From: Chloroflexota bacterium
GTDB lineage: Bacteria > Chloroflexota > Limnocylindria > Limnocylindrales > CSP1-4
Assembly: GCA_016781485.1 (NCBI GenBank)
Contig: JADDQH010000010.1
Coordinates: 1-52,757, forward strand
Direction of reading: 5' to 3'
DNA length: 52,757 nucleotides
Notes under the pieces: model-generated
Told to the model about the DNA's origin: nothing
Database searches by the model: none
Seen by the model: the letters and a program-made list of their open reading frames with translations, nothing else
Shown: piece by piece, positions 36,331-45,340 of the stretch
Layout of the letters: the number at the start of each line of letters is the position of its first letter
How positions within the stretch are numbered: the stretch's first letter is position 1
Position numbers and translations under genes: made by a program

Positions 36331-37085
36331 CCGAAGGCCCCACCGTCTTCGCCCGAGGCGAGGTCGAGCGGCTCAGAAGGGCACGCGAAAAGGTCGTCGA
36401 CCGGATCCGAGTCGCGTGCGCGCATGTCGGTCGTGACCCGTCCGGCGTCGCCCTCGTCGCCGTCTCGAAGACCGTACCCATCGAGCGGCTCACCGCCGCT
36501 CTCGAAGCCGGTCTCTCGCCGTTCGGGGAGAACCGCGTCCAGGAAGCGGCCGCAAAGGCGGAGCACCTTCCGGGAGCGAAGTGGCACCTGGTGGGACAGC
36601 TGCAGAGCAACAAGGCGCGACGGGCGGCGCGGCTGTTCGACGTCATCCAGTCCGTCGATTCGGCCGATCTCGCCCGCCGGCTCGACGTCCTGGCGGGAGA
36701 GCCGGATCTCGACGCGTCCGACGCGCGCGCCGTCCCGGTGCCCGCACGCCTGGCCGTCTACCTTCAGGTGAACATCGACCGCGACCCGCGCAAGTCGGGG
36801 TTCGACCCGGGCCAGCTGGAGCGCGACCTCGCCGACCTCTCGGTGCTGGACCACCTCGAGTTGCGCGGGCTGATGACCGTCGGCCGGCTCGCGTCGGCGC
36901 CGGAGGACGCGCGCCCGACATTCGCGGCGCTCCGGAGGCTGTCCGAGCATCTTCGACGGCGGGAACCGCGGCTCGGGCCCGATCTCTCGATGGGGATGAG
37001 CGACGACTTCGAAGTCGCCGTCGAAGAGGGCGCCACGGTCGTTCGCGTCGGCCGCGCGATCTTCGGTGACCGTCCATCCGGCTGA
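36327..37085 (+). CDS. PLP homeostasis protein YggS/PROSC
   Basis: A 252-residue single-domain PLP-binding protein of the alanine racemase fold. The PLP Lys lies in [15 protein letters not shown], followed by [26 protein letters not shown], and near the end [26 protein letters not shown]. No ATG, GTG or TTG exists in frame ahead of the PLP-Lys region; the only candidate is the CTG at 36327 that overlaps the ftsZ stop as CTGA. A GTG at 36591 would remove the PLP Lys. In many bacteria yggS follows ftsZ. Confidence 0.88.
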   Translation: MTEGPTVFARGEVERLRRAREKVVDRIRVACAHVGRDPSGVALVAVSKTVPIERLTAALEAGLSPFGENRVQEAAAKAEHLPGAKWHLVGQLQSNKARRAARLFDVIQSVDSADLARRLDVLAGEPDLDASDARAVPVPARLAVYLQVNIDRDPRKSGFDPGQLERDLADLSVLDHLELRGLMTVGRLASAPEDARPTFAALRRLSEHLRRREPRLGPDLSMGMSDDFEVAVEEGATVVRVGRAIFGDRPSG

Positions 37086-37171
37086 CCGCGGAGCGCCCTG
37101 GCGTTGGCCTCTGACGTGGCTTCGCCGGGCATGTCGGTCGGACGAGGGACGGAACGGAGGGGACCGGTGGC

Positions 37172-37177
37172 TATACT
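37172..37177 (+). promoter_or_regulatory. Probable -10 box for a leaderless yggT transcript
   Basis: TATACT ends nine bases before the GTG at 37187, so the transcript would begin at about the start codon. Context GGCTATACTC matches the box ahead of ftsZ. Confidence 0.4.
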
Positions 37178-37186
37178 CGGCGCGGA

Positions 37187-37438
37187 GTGGAAAGGTTCCC
37201 CGAGGTCTTCCTCAAGTTCCTCGTCACCGCGTTCTGGCTCGTCCTCCTCGGGCGCGTGCTCATGAGCTGGGTCAACCCACGGTTCGAGGGACCGGTGGGA
37301 CGGTTCCTCTACGAGACGACGGAGCCCTTGCTGGCGCCGATCCGCCGGGTCCTTCCCCAGAGCGGCTTCGTCGACTTCTCACCGCTCGTCGCCTTCCTCG
37401 TGCTGACCGTCCTGAGCGCGCTCGTCGGCCTGCGCTGA
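37187..37438 (+). CDS. YggT-family membrane protein
   Basis: An 83-residue protein with two hydrophobic helices (about residues 7-27 and 60-80) and the family loop MSWVNPRFEGPVGRFLYETTEPLLAPIRRVLP. Usual position downstream of ftsZ-yggS, often with sepF, which is absent here. Probably involved in division or membrane organisation. No ribosome-binding site precedes the GTG. Confidence 0.88.
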   Translation: MERFPEVFLKFLVTAFWLVLLGRVLMSWVNPRFEGPVGRFLYETTEPLLAPIRRVLPQSGFVDFSPLVAFLVLTVLSALVGLR

Positions 37439-37489
37439 ATGGCCGCGGGCTCGACGGTCGCCCGGGCTTGTCGTGCGTGCGGCGCCTCG

Positions 37490-37519
37490 TTGACGGTGCG
37501 CCGCGGGGCGGACGATAAT
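37490..37519 (+). promoter_or_regulatory. Promoter of tRNA-Val
   Basis: TTGACG (37490-37495), 18-bp spacer, GATAAT (37514-37519), 32 bases ahead of the mature tRNA 5' end. Confidence 0.6.
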
Positions 37520-37551
37520 CCCGTTCGCCTGGCTCGTCAGGCACCCCGCGT

Positions 37552-37628
37552 GGGCGATTGGCTCAGTCGGTTAGAGCGCGCGGTTCACATCCGCGAGGTC
37601 ACTGGTTCGAATCCAGTATCGCCCACCA
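37552..37628 (+). tRNA. tRNA-Val, anticodon CAC
   Basis: A 77-base cloverleaf: acceptor GGGCGAT/ATCGCCC, D arm GCTC...GAGC, anticodon arm CGCGG-TTCACAT-CCGCG with anticodon CAC (reads GTG), T arm ACTGG-TTCGAAT-CCAGT, and an encoded CCA end. It precedes a lipoprotein gene by 29 bases and may be co-transcribed with it. Confidence 0.97.
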
Positions 37629-37657
37629 GCACTCGCTCTCCTCGTCGAGCCTCTGCC

Positions 37658-38353
37658 TTGACCTTCCGACGTGCGCGCTGTCGCGCCTTCGCGTCCTTTG
37701 CGCTCATGTGCGCGGCGACCGCGGCGTGCTCGCAGCAGCCGAGGCCGACCGCCGCGAGCGACGCCGGGCCGAGCGGGGCCGTCTCTCCGAGCGACGCTGA
37801 GGCGAGCGCACTCGCCGCTCGCCTCGCGTCACTGGTGCTTCAGCTCGACGACCTCACCGTCGTCTCCCCGGGAACTCCATTCACGCCGTTCGACGTGGGC
37901 CCGCTCGCGCGCGCCGACCTCCCGCCTTCTTTCGAGGAAGTCTCCAGCCGGCGCCTAGGAGGATGGAAGGCGCGGTACAAGGCATCCGATCCAGGCGCGT
38001 CGCGGGGGATCCTCGTCGCGGAGTCGCGCGTAGAGCGGTTCGCGGACGCGGAGGCGGCGGCGACAAGTCTCGCTGCCTACCGCCGACAGTACGAGCAGGA
38101 CGCGGCCGGAACGGAGGGTGACATCGTCGAGGGTCCCGAGATCGGTGACGAGGCCATCCGGTTGACGCTGATGCAGCCCGGTACGCCGGAGGCTGTCGTC
38201 TTCCACTCCCTTGCCTGGCGGACGGGACCCTTCACGGCGCAGGTCCTCATCTCCGGTTTCGAAGGCGAGGTCGACCAGGACCAGGCCACAGAGCTCGCAG
38301 CCCTGGTCGAGCAGCGGCTGCGAGCGGCCGCGAACTCCCGCCTGGAAAGATGA
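37658..38353 (+). CDS. Putative lipoprotein of unknown function
   Basis: A 231-residue exported protein from a TTG just after the tRNA. Basic N-terminus, hydrophobic stretch and lipobox-like ATAAC (Cys about residue 22), followed by Ser/Ala-rich linker. The mature part has no familiar domain; it holds VLQLDDLTVVSPGTPFTPFD, a helical central region and HSLAWRTGPFTAQVLISGFEG. The frame is open further upstream through the tRNA, which is artefactual. It ends at a strong bidirectional terminator. Confidence 0.7.
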   Translation: MTFRRARCRAFASFALMCAATAACSQQPRPTAASDAGPSGAVSPSDAEASALAARLASLVLQLDDLTVVSPGTPFTPFDVGPLARADLPPSFEEVSSRRLGGWKARYKASDPGASRGILVAESRVERFADAEAAATSLAAYRRQYEQDAAGTEGDIVEGPEIGDEAIRLTLMQPGTPEAVVFHSLAWRTGPFTAQVLISGFEGEVDQDQATELAALVEQRLRAAANSRLER

Positions 38354-38382
38354 AGGGACCGCCGGTTTCCCGGCGGTCCCTT
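38353..38382. terminator. Strong bidirectional terminator
   Basis: A 13-bp perfect stem (AAGGGACCGCCGG / CCGGCGGTCCCTT) with a 4-base TTTC loop, between the stops of the convergent lipoprotein and BNR genes. T-rich bases follow on both strands (TTCT; on the minus strand CATCTTT). Confidence 0.8.
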
Positions 38383-38404
38383 CTCGACCGGGGATGACGT
38401 CAGC

Positions 38405-40609
38405 TCATGGCGTCTCCTGATTCCCCCGGTCCTGGATGTCGGTCGGACACGGCGTGACGAGGAAGAGCTCGTCCGTCGGCTGGGCCGGCTTGATGGACAG
38501 TCCTCCGGTCGCCCCGTAGAGCTCGAAGAACACGTCGGACTGCTCGCAGTTCGGGTTCCGCCCCGGCTGGTTCCGCGACGACCGGCCGTTACGGGCGTCC
38601 GTCCAGACGGCCCAGGCCGTGCCGTTGTCGCTCACGGCGACGACGTCGTAGTCGCCGGCGAAGATCCCCGCCCGGAACGAGTAGTCCCAGTTGTTCGGGA
38701 CGTCCGACAGCGTGAAGTTCTTCAGCGGGAAGACCGTCTGCTCCGGGAACGGCTCGTTGCCCGGATTGATCGGCGCGGTCGGCTGCGGGATGATCTGCGC
38801 CGTGGGCGCGATGCACTCGCTCGCCGTCTTCGGGATCGTCGTCGTCTCCTGCGTGACCGTCCCCGTCGTCGTCACCGAGCAGACGGCGCCGAACCGCCAG
38901 AGGAGGTAGTTCCCCGGCCGCTGGCGGCTCGTCGGCCACTCGCTCGCGACCGAGTTCGCGTCGAGACGGCGGTCGTAGAAGTTGACGTTCAACGCCCCCT
39001 GGTCGTTGATGTCCACCCACGGGAACCACTGATCGTTGCCGAAGACGCCCCTGCAGCCCGCATCGTTCGGATCCGTGCAGGCCCGGTTTGCCGGCTGCTG
39101 CGACGGGTCGTTGTTCACGCGCGTGGGCCCGATCCACGTCGTCCCGCCGTCCTTTGAGACGAAGAGGAAGACGTCGGTGTTCGAGCTGAAGCGCGTGCCG
39201 TTGCGGTTGTCCGACATGACGAGGTAGAGGTCGTCCGCGAACTCGCCGCCGCGCTTGTCGACGACGACGTTGCCGCCGGAGTTCACCCGGAAGCAGCTGT
39301 TCGTGAGGACGCGCCGCCCCGTCTGCTGACCGCGCGAGCGGCAGTCCGAGCGCTCACGGCCGGAACGAGGGTAGTTGACGTCGAACACGGGCGTCACGAA
39401 GAACGGGCCCTCGAACGTCTGCCCGCCGTCGCGCGAGCGGACGAGCAGGTACTGGTTCTCGTCCTCCGTGTTGAAGTTCTCGAAGGCGACGAAGAGGAAC
39501 CCGGTCTGCGGGTTCACCGTCGGAACCGAGAACTGGTTGATGTTGCAGTCGTTGCCGACCGGGAAGCCGAGGCAGAACGGGGCGCTGCCGCTGATCGCGC
39601 GCGGCGGCGACCAGGACCGCCCCTGATCGTCGGAGAAGCTCAGGAGGATCTTCGAACTGATGAACGTGTTACCGGTCGGGCCGAAGTCGAACTGCGTCCA
39701 CGTGACGTAGATGCGGTCGCGGCCGAGGATCTCGGCCGGCGTCGGGAACGGCGTCTTCGTGACCGGGCTGAACGAGACAGGCTCGACGCCCGCCGGGCGC
39801 CGGCCCGCTGCGATGTACTCCTTGTCGTTGAACGGCACGCTGACCCCGCCGAAGTTCCTGTCGGGATCCTCCGCGAAGATCACGACGCCGTCGCCCGGCT
39901 TGCGCGGGTCGCCGGGGCCGCCGCACCGGGCGGAGTCGGGGTTGCCCGCCTGTCCGGCGATCGGCACGCACGGGCGGCTCCACGTGAAGCCGCCGTTCGT
40001 CGAGCGGCTCACGAAGATGCCGTTCGTGTCGTCGGTCCGGTTGAAGTTGATGTCGGCGTAGTAGACGACGCCGGCGCGGTCGTAGACGATCGCCGGGTCG
40101 CCGCCGCCGTCGAGGTTGTCGCCGCTCGGCAGCGTCGGGAACGGGATGATCCCGTGGTACCAGTTGTTCCCGTTGTCCGTCGTCGCGTAGAAGCCGGACG
40201 TGCCCCACCCGAGCCGGTAGTCGTTCGCCCCGGCGACAGCGTTCCGCGGGTCGACCGGGTTGACGTCGATCGACGTCTCATCCTGCGGGTGGCAGCTGTA
40301 CTCGGGTGCGTTCGCCCGCTCCTCGTTGCCGTTCTCGCTGATGCGCTCGACCTGGTCCTTGTTGCGCTTGTCGAGAGGCTGCGGCTGCTTCAGCGGCTTG
40401 GTCCCGGCCTGCGGGCACTCGGTCAGGCCGGTTCCGACGTTGAAGTCCCTGAAGTCGTAGATGCCGGACGGTTGGGCCGCAAGTCCGGCCGCGACCTTCT
40501 CCGTGACCGGCTCTTCTGCGAGCGCGGCAGGCGGGAGCAGGGTCGCGCTCAGCCCGATCGCGGCAGCGATCGGACCGGCGACGCGTAAAAAGGGGGATTT
40601 GCGGTTCAT
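38405..40609 (-). CDS. Secreted BNR/sialidase-like beta-propeller protein
   Basis: A 734-residue exported protein with a Sec signal peptide (basic MNRK, hydrophobic core, AALAEE cleavage region near residues 30-33). The body has Asp-box-like BNR repeats: SFSDDQGRSWS, SRSTNGGFTWS, VRSRDGGQTFEG, VSKDGGTTWIG and TTDNGNNWY, as in sialidase-type propellers. Eight or more Cys residues could form disulphides. I see no classic sialidase catalytic Arg triad with confidence, so a non-enzymatic or other glycan role is possible. ATG with GAGGAG ahead. It stands alone on the minus strand. Confidence 0.75.
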   Translation of the reverse strand: MNRKSPFLRVAGPIAAAIGLSATLLPPAALAEEPVTEKVAAGLAAQPSGIYDFRDFNVGTGLTECPQAGTKPLKQPQPLDKRNKDQVERISENGNEERANAPEYSCHPQDETSIDVNPVDPRNAVAGANDYRLGWGTSGFYATTDNGNNWYHGIIPFPTLPSGDNLDGGGDPAIVYDRAGVVYYADINFNRTDDTNGIFVSRSTNGGFTWSRPCVPIAGQAGNPDSARCGGPGDPRKPGDGVVIFAEDPDRNFGGVSVPFNDKEYIAAGRRPAGVEPVSFSPVTKTPFPTPAEILGRDRIYVTWTQFDFGPTGNTFISSKILLSFSDDQGRSWSPPRAISGSAPFCLGFPVGNDCNINQFSVPTVNPQTGFLFVAFENFNTEDENQYLLVRSRDGGQTFEGPFFVTPVFDVNYPRSGRERSDCRSRGQQTGRRVLTNSCFRVNSGGNVVVDKRGGEFADDLYLVMSDNRNGTRFSSNTDVFLFVSKDGGTTWIGPTRVNNDPSQQPANRACTDPNDAGCRGVFGNDQWFPWVDINDQGALNVNFYDRRLDANSVASEWPTSRQRPGNYLLWRFGAVCSVTTTGTVTQETTTIPKTASECIAPTAQIIPQPTAPINPGNEPFPEQTVFPLKNFTLSDVPNNWDYSFRAGIFAGDYDVVAVSDNGTAWAVWTDARNGRSSRNQPGRNPNCEQSDVFFELYGATGGLSIKPAQPTDELFLVTPCPTDIQDRGNQETP

Positions 40610-41018
40610 GCCGGTATCGCTCCTCTGGTTGGGTCACGAAGCGAGCGCTATCGACTCGTCATCGGCACCTCCGTTAGCGGTGCGACCGGTCGCGGATGCC
40701 GTCGCTCGTCCGTACGCGAAGTCGGCGGCCAGCCGGAGGGAGGCGTGAGGGAGGGAGACGAGGCGGGGACGGGAGGGACAGGACGAGAGGCAGGCAGGCG
40801 ACGCCGCGGTGGTCATGCCGGCACGCCGAGCGTGAGTCGGTCAACGTCCGCTCTCTCCTCCCCCTGCGGTGGGACCAAGGCGCCCGGCCATCCGTAGCTG
40901 CCGGCGGTCCCACGGCTGTCACCCGTCGAACGGGCGGGCGCTACGGTAGCACGGCGGCGACGTCCACTAAAAGGAGGCTCAGGACGGAAACCTCATCGAT
41001 GTTGCACTCGTCATCCCG
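40610..41018. other. 409-bp intergenic region with a purine-rich, G-quadruplex-capable tract
   Basis: Lies between the aconitase 3' end and the BNR gene start on the minus strand. It holds no believable ORF. Bases 40733-40795 are nearly all purine on the plus strand. Within them G-runs at 40749-51, 40753-55, 40765-68, 40771-73 and 40775-77 satisfy a G4 pattern. The BNR promoter should lie here, but I see no clear -10/-35. Confidence 0.5.
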
Positions 41019-43874
41019 TCAGCCCGCCAGCCGCCGCAGCACCGCCGGGAGGATGCCACCGTGGCGGTAGTACTCGAGCTCGATCGGGCCGTCGAGCCGC
41101 GCGACGGCCTGGATCGTTCGCTCGCCTTTCCCGTCGGTCACCCGCACCGCGACCTGCTGGCGCGGACGCAGCCCGTCGCCGAGTCCGACGATGTCGAACC
41201 GCTCGCGCCCCGTCAGCCCGTGCGAGCCCGCGTGCTCGCCGGGCAGGAACTCGAGCGGCAGGATGCCCATCCCGACGAGATTCGAGCGGTGGATCCGCTC
41301 GAAGCTCTCGGCCAGGACCGCCCGGACGCCGAGCAGTAGCGGTCCCTTCGCCGCCCAGTCGCGCGAGCTGCCGCTCCCATACTCGCGACCCGCGATCACG
41401 AGCAGCGGCGTGCGTTCGGCCGCGTACCGCATCGCCGCGTCGTAGATGAACATCTGCTCGTCGGAGGGCACGTGGACCGTATACGGCCCCTCTCGCTCCC
41501 CCGCGAGCCGGTTCCTGAGCCGGATGTTGCCGAACGTGCCACGCACCATCACCTCGTGGTGCCCTCGCCGAGCCCCGTAGCTGTTGAACTCGAGCGGCCG
41601 GACGTCGTTCTCCTGGAGCCACTGCCCGGCCGGGCTCCACGGCGGGATCGAGCCGGCCGGGGAGATGTGGTCGGTGGTCACCGAATCGCCGAGCCAGGCA
41701 AGGACGTGCGCGCCCTCGATGTCGGTGAGGGGCGCCGGCTCGGCCGCGAGTCCCTCGAGGAACGACGGCCGGGCGATATATGTCGACGCCGGGTCCCAGG
41801 CGTACCGATCGCCCGTCGGGATCGGGAGGGCGCGCCAGCGCTCGTCGCCCTCGAACACGCTCGCGTACGTCTCGCGGAACAGCTCGGGCGAGACGGCGGA
41901 TCCGATGACCGACATGATCTCGTCTCGGGTCGGCCAGATCTCGCTCAGATAGACCGCGCGGCCGTCTCGGTCGCGTCCGAGCGGCTCGTGCGTCAGGTCC
42001 ACGTCGATGGCGCCGGCCAGCCCGAACGCGACGACGAGTGGTGGTGACGCCAGGTATGCCGCTCGGGCGAGGGGATGGATCCGGCCCTCGAAGTTCCGGT
42101 TGCCGGACAGGACGGCCGCGGCGACGAGCTCGTTGTCCTCGATCGCCTTCGCGATCGGCTCGTCCAGCGGGCCGCTGTTCCCGATACACGTCGCGCAGCC
42201 GTACCCGACCAGCCCGAAGCCGAGCTGCTCGAGTGGCTCCATGAGGCCGGCGCTCTCGAGGTACCGCGTCACGGCTCGGGAGCCGGGCGCGAGGCTGGAC
42301 TTCACGTGAGGCGGCCTTCGAAGCCCGCGGTCCACGGCCTTCTTCGCGAGGAGGCCGGCCCCGATCATCACCGTCGGGTTCGAGGTGTTCGTGCAACTCG
42401 TGATGGAGGCGATCACCACCGATCCCGTCCTCACCCTGGCGTGCGCGCCGTTGACCTCGACCCCGACCTCGGGGTAGCCCCCTGTGGCAACGTCATCGGC
42501 GGCGTACCCCGACGCGACAGGGGGACTCGGCTCCGCGACCGGATCCTGCCGCGCGAGATACCCGGGCGCGTCGCTCGCAGGGAACGACTCCGCCGACCCC
42601 TCCTCGACGACGCCCGCCTCGGTGAGCACCGGCTCGCGGAGCACATCGACCGGCGGCAGTCCGAGCCCCTTCGGGAAGTTCTCTCGGAAGTTCCGCTTCA
42701 GCTGCTCGAGCGGGACCCGGTCCTGGGGTCGGCGCGGACCGGCCAGGCTCGGCGAGACGGTTGCGAGATCGAGTTCCAGCGTCTCGTCGAAGTGCGGGCC
42801 CGAACCTGGCTCGCGCCACAGACCCTGCTCCTTGGCGTAGCGCTCGACCAGTTCGACGAGAGCGGGCTCCCGGCCCGTCAGCCGGAGGTACGCGAGCGTT
42901 TCGTCGTCGATCGGGAACAGGGTCGCGGTCGCCCCGAACTCCGGCGACATGTTCGAGATGGTGGCTCGGTCGGCGAGCGGTAAGCCCGCCAGGCCGTCCC
43001 CCGCGAACTCCACGAACGCGCCCACGACGCCCTTCTTCCGCAGCATCTCGGTGACGACGAGGACGAGGTCGGTCGCGGTGCTACCGAGGGGTAGCTCACC
43101 GGTGAGGCGGACTCCCAGGACGCGCGGCATCGGGCCGTAGAGCGGTTGGCCGAGGAGGACGGCCTCGGCCTCGATCCCACCCACGCCGTAGCCGAGCACG
43201 CCGAGCCCGTTCACCATCGTCGTGTGCGAGTCGGTCCCCACGAGCGTGTCCGGGAACGCGACCGGCTCCCCGTCCTCGCGCCGACTCTGCACGACGCTGG
43301 CGAGGTACTCCAGGTTCACCTGATGGACGATGCCCGTCCCCGGCGGGACGACGCTGAGGTCGCGGAACGCGGTCTGCGCCCACCGGAGGAGCTGGTAGCG
43401 CTCGCCGTTCCGTTCGTACTCCCGGTCTACGTTGAAGGCGAACGCCTCCGGCCTTGCGTAGAGGTCGACCTGGACCGAGTGATCGATGACGAGGTCGGCG
43501 GGGACGAGGGGGTTGATGCGTGCGGGGTCGCCGCCCAGCTCCGCCATCGCGTCGCGCATCGCGGCGAGGTCCACGACAGCGGGCACGCCCGTGAAGTCCT
43601 GGAGCAGCACGCGCGCCGGCAGGAACGGGACGTCCGCCTCGATCGCGCCGCCGGGTGCCCACGCCGCGAGCGCGCGGACGTCGGTCTCCGCGACCGGTCC
43701 ACGTCCGGCGTTCCGGAGGACGTTCTCAAGCAGGATCTTGACCGTGTTCGGGATGCGGCCGAGATCCCCGACTCCGGCGGCGTCCAGTCGGTAGTACGTC
43801 ACCGCTCCGTCCGGCATCTCGAGCGTCGAGCGCGCGCGGAACGGGTCGGCGGATGTGGTGGGTGAGTGTGGCAT
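41019..43874 (-). CDS. acnA: Aconitate hydratase (AcnA type)
   Basis: A 951-residue [4Fe-4S] enzyme isomerising citrate and isocitrate. N-terminal region with RIPNTVKILLENVLRN and VLLQDFTGVPAVVDLAAMRD; VGTDSHTTMVNGLGVLGYGVGG; the cluster ligands are Cys in ITSCTNTSNP and the pair in GYGCATCIGNSG. The swivel domain near the C-terminus has GSGSSRDWAAKG and SFERIHRSNLVGMGILPLEF. An acidic, Pro-rich insert of about 60 residues (about 425-485) is unlike most members. ATG with AGGAGG ahead. Confidence 0.95.
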   Translation of the reverse strand: MPHSPTTSADPFRARSTLEMPDGAVTYYRLDAAGVGDLGRIPNTVKILLENVLRNAGRGPVAETDVRALAAWAPGGAIEADVPFLPARVLLQDFTGVPAVVDLAAMRDAMAELGGDPARINPLVPADLVIDHSVQVDLYARPEAFAFNVDREYERNGERYQLLRWAQTAFRDLSVVPPGTGIVHQVNLEYLASVVQSRREDGEPVAFPDTLVGTDSHTTMVNGLGVLGYGVGGIEAEAVLLGQPLYGPMPRVLGVRLTGELPLGSTATDLVLVVTEMLRKKGVVGAFVEFAGDGLAGLPLADRATISNMSPEFGATATLFPIDDETLAYLRLTGREPALVELVERYAKEQGLWREPGSGPHFDETLELDLATVSPSLAGPRRPQDRVPLEQLKRNFRENFPKGLGLPPVDVLREPVLTEAGVVEEGSAESFPASDAPGYLARQDPVAEPSPPVASGYAADDVATGGYPEVGVEVNGAHARVRTGSVVIASITSCTNTSNPTVMIGAGLLAKKAVDRGLRRPPHVKSSLAPGSRAVTRYLESAGLMEPLEQLGFGLVGYGCATCIGNSGPLDEPIAKAIEDNELVAAAVLSGNRNFEGRIHPLARAAYLASPPLVVAFGLAGAIDVDLTHEPLGRDRDGRAVYLSEIWPTRDEIMSVIGSAVSPELFRETYASVFEGDERWRALPIPTGDRYAWDPASTYIARPSFLEGLAAEPAPLTDIEGAHVLAWLGDSVTTDHISPAGSIPPWSPAGQWLQENDVRPLEFNSYGARRGHHEVMVRGTFGNIRLRNRLAGEREGPYTVHVPSDEQMFIYDAAMRYAAERTPLLVIAGREYGSGSSRDWAAKGPLLLGVRAVLAESFERIHRSNLVGMGILPLEFLPGEHAGSHGLTGRERFDIVGLGDGLRPRQQVAVRVTDGKGERTIQAVARLDGPIELEYYRHGGILPAVLRRLAG

Positions 43875-44031
43875 CGGCGAGCCTCCTGGTTCCCGCGGTG
43901 TCGCGGGTGGTGGTCGGCGCCGACGGGTGTGCCCGCCCGGGGTCGAGGACGTCGTCTGGCAGTATAGCCCCGCCGCCCGGCGGTCCCCGGCCAGGCGCCA
44001 GAGAGGTTTCGGCGAGGAGGGAGCGGTCGGC

Positions 44032-44988
44032 GTGCGAACCAGGTCGGGGAGCGATCGGGAAGCGCATCGGCACGACCACGCTCACCCCCACCTGGGGGGG
44101 CGCGAGACCCAGGACCGCGACGCGCTGCCGAGGCTGGGGTTCATCGGAGCGGGACGGGTAGGCACCGCCCTCGCGATCGCCTCCAGCCGCGCGGGATGGC
44201 CGGTCACGGCCGCGGCAAGCCGCGACGAGCGACGGCGACTGCGGTTCCAGTCGGTGGTCCCCAACGCGAAGGCGTATGCCGAGCCCGCAGCGCTGCTCGA
44301 TGACGTCGAGATCGCGTTCCTCACCGTTCCTGACGACGCGATCCCGGAGGTCGCGGCCAGGCTGCGTCTGTACAGCGGCCAGGCCCTCGTCCACACGAGC
44401 GGCCTCCTGCCGGCGGCCGTCCTGGCGCCTGCCATGGCGGCCGGGACGATGATCGGGAGTTTCCACCCGCTCGTCGCGTTCGCGGACCCCGAACGTGCCG
44501 CGCTGAGCCTGACCGGAGCGACGATCGCCATCGAAGGGGAGGAAGCATTGCTGCGCGTGCTCGCCGAGCTCGCCGAAGCCCTCGGCGCGCAGCCGGTTCG
44601 GATCCCCGGTGACGGCAAGGCGGCATATCACGCAGGTGCCGTGCTCGCCGCCGGTGGGTTCATCGGCCTCCTCGACTCGATCGCGCACGCCGCGCGCGGG
44701 GCCGGGCTCGACGAACGGGGCGCGCTGGCGATCTACGCCGGGTTGATCCGGCAGGGGCTCGAGAACGCAGAGACGCTCGGGATAGCGGGCGCTCTCACCG
44801 GCCCCGTGGTCCGCGGCGACGTCGGGACCCTGCGCGCCCACCTCGGCGCCCTCGCGCGTCTGGCACCCGCGGCGCTCCCCATGTATGTCGCCGCTGCCCA
44901 CCGCGAGATCGCGCTCGCGGTGGACCGCGGGGACCTCTCCGAAGAGCGATCCAGGCAGCTCAGCGAGCTGCTCTCCGGAGGGGCATGA
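44032..44988 (+). CDS. Rossmann-like/DUF2520 NAD(P)-binding protein
   Basis: A 318-residue protein resembling ketopantoate/pyrroline-carboxylate reductase relatives. After a His-rich tail it shows LGFIGAGRVGTALAIASSRAG (dinucleotide motif about residues 37-57), FLTVPDDAIPEVA, and LVHTSGLLPA, then SFHPLVAFADPERAA and the helical DUF2520 half with AAYHAGAVLAAGG. GTG start with GGAGGG about 12 bases ahead; longer frames upstream overlap the aconitase promoter region. Often found near panC/panB in other bacteria; here it precedes the gcv genes. Substrate unknown. Confidence 0.8.
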   Translation: MRTRSGSDREAHRHDHAHPHLGGRETQDRDALPRLGFIGAGRVGTALAIASSRAGWPVTAAASRDERRRLRFQSVVPNAKAYAEPAALLDDVEIAFLTVPDDAIPEVAARLRLYSGQALVHTSGLLPAAVLAPAMAAGTMIGSFHPLVAFADPERAALSLTGATIAIEGEEALLRVLAELAEALGAQPVRIPGDGKAAYHAGAVLAAGGFIGLLDSIAHAARGAGLDERGALAIYAGLIRQGLENAETLGIAGALTGPVVRGDVGTLRAHLGALARLAPAALPMYVAAAHREIALAVDRGDLSEERSRQLSELLSGGA

Positions 44989-45340
44989 CGGTGGTGCGGC
45001 CGCGCCTCCGGATGCCTTGCAAAGGCCCCTCGACGCGCTACCATGCCTCCATGCAGAGCATCGTCTCCCTCCTCGCGGCCCGGACCCACGCCCGCTTCGT
45101 CCTTCCCCAGGCACGTCACCGCCATCTCCTCCTGGGGCTTCACCGCGCCGCGTTGATGCCGTCCCCGGCGTCACGCGCAGGCGCGGAGGTGACCGTACGA
45201 GCACTCCGCCACGCGCCGGGGTACATAGCCGCCCGGCGCCCGGCCCCACGCAGCACGCCGCTGAAAAGAGAGACGGGAGTCAGCTGGTCGCGGGCGAACG
45301 CGGCGGCACGCGGCCGCCGAACGACCGGGATCGCCGCGCC
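44989..45340. other. Leader region ahead of the Nudix-gcv genes
   Basis: A 352-bp region without a convincing protein, although a plus-strand frame (44985-45353) is open. TTGCAA (45017-45022), a 16-bp spacer and TACCAT (45039-45044) resemble a promoter, which would leave about 290 bases of leader. I looked for a glycine riboswitch or T-box and did not find the conserved cores. Confidence 0.35.

Noticed and set aside
37439-37657. In-frame upstream extension of the lipoprotein through the tRNA
   Set aside because: It would translate tRNA-Val; the TTG at 37658 gives a proper lipoprotein signal peptide.
44989-45340. Glycine riboswitch or T-box leader ahead of the gcv genes
   Set aside because: Position is suggestive and a GGCGGCACGCGG piece faintly resembles the T-box core, but the conserved glycine-aptamer and T-box sequences and a terminator with T-tract are absent.
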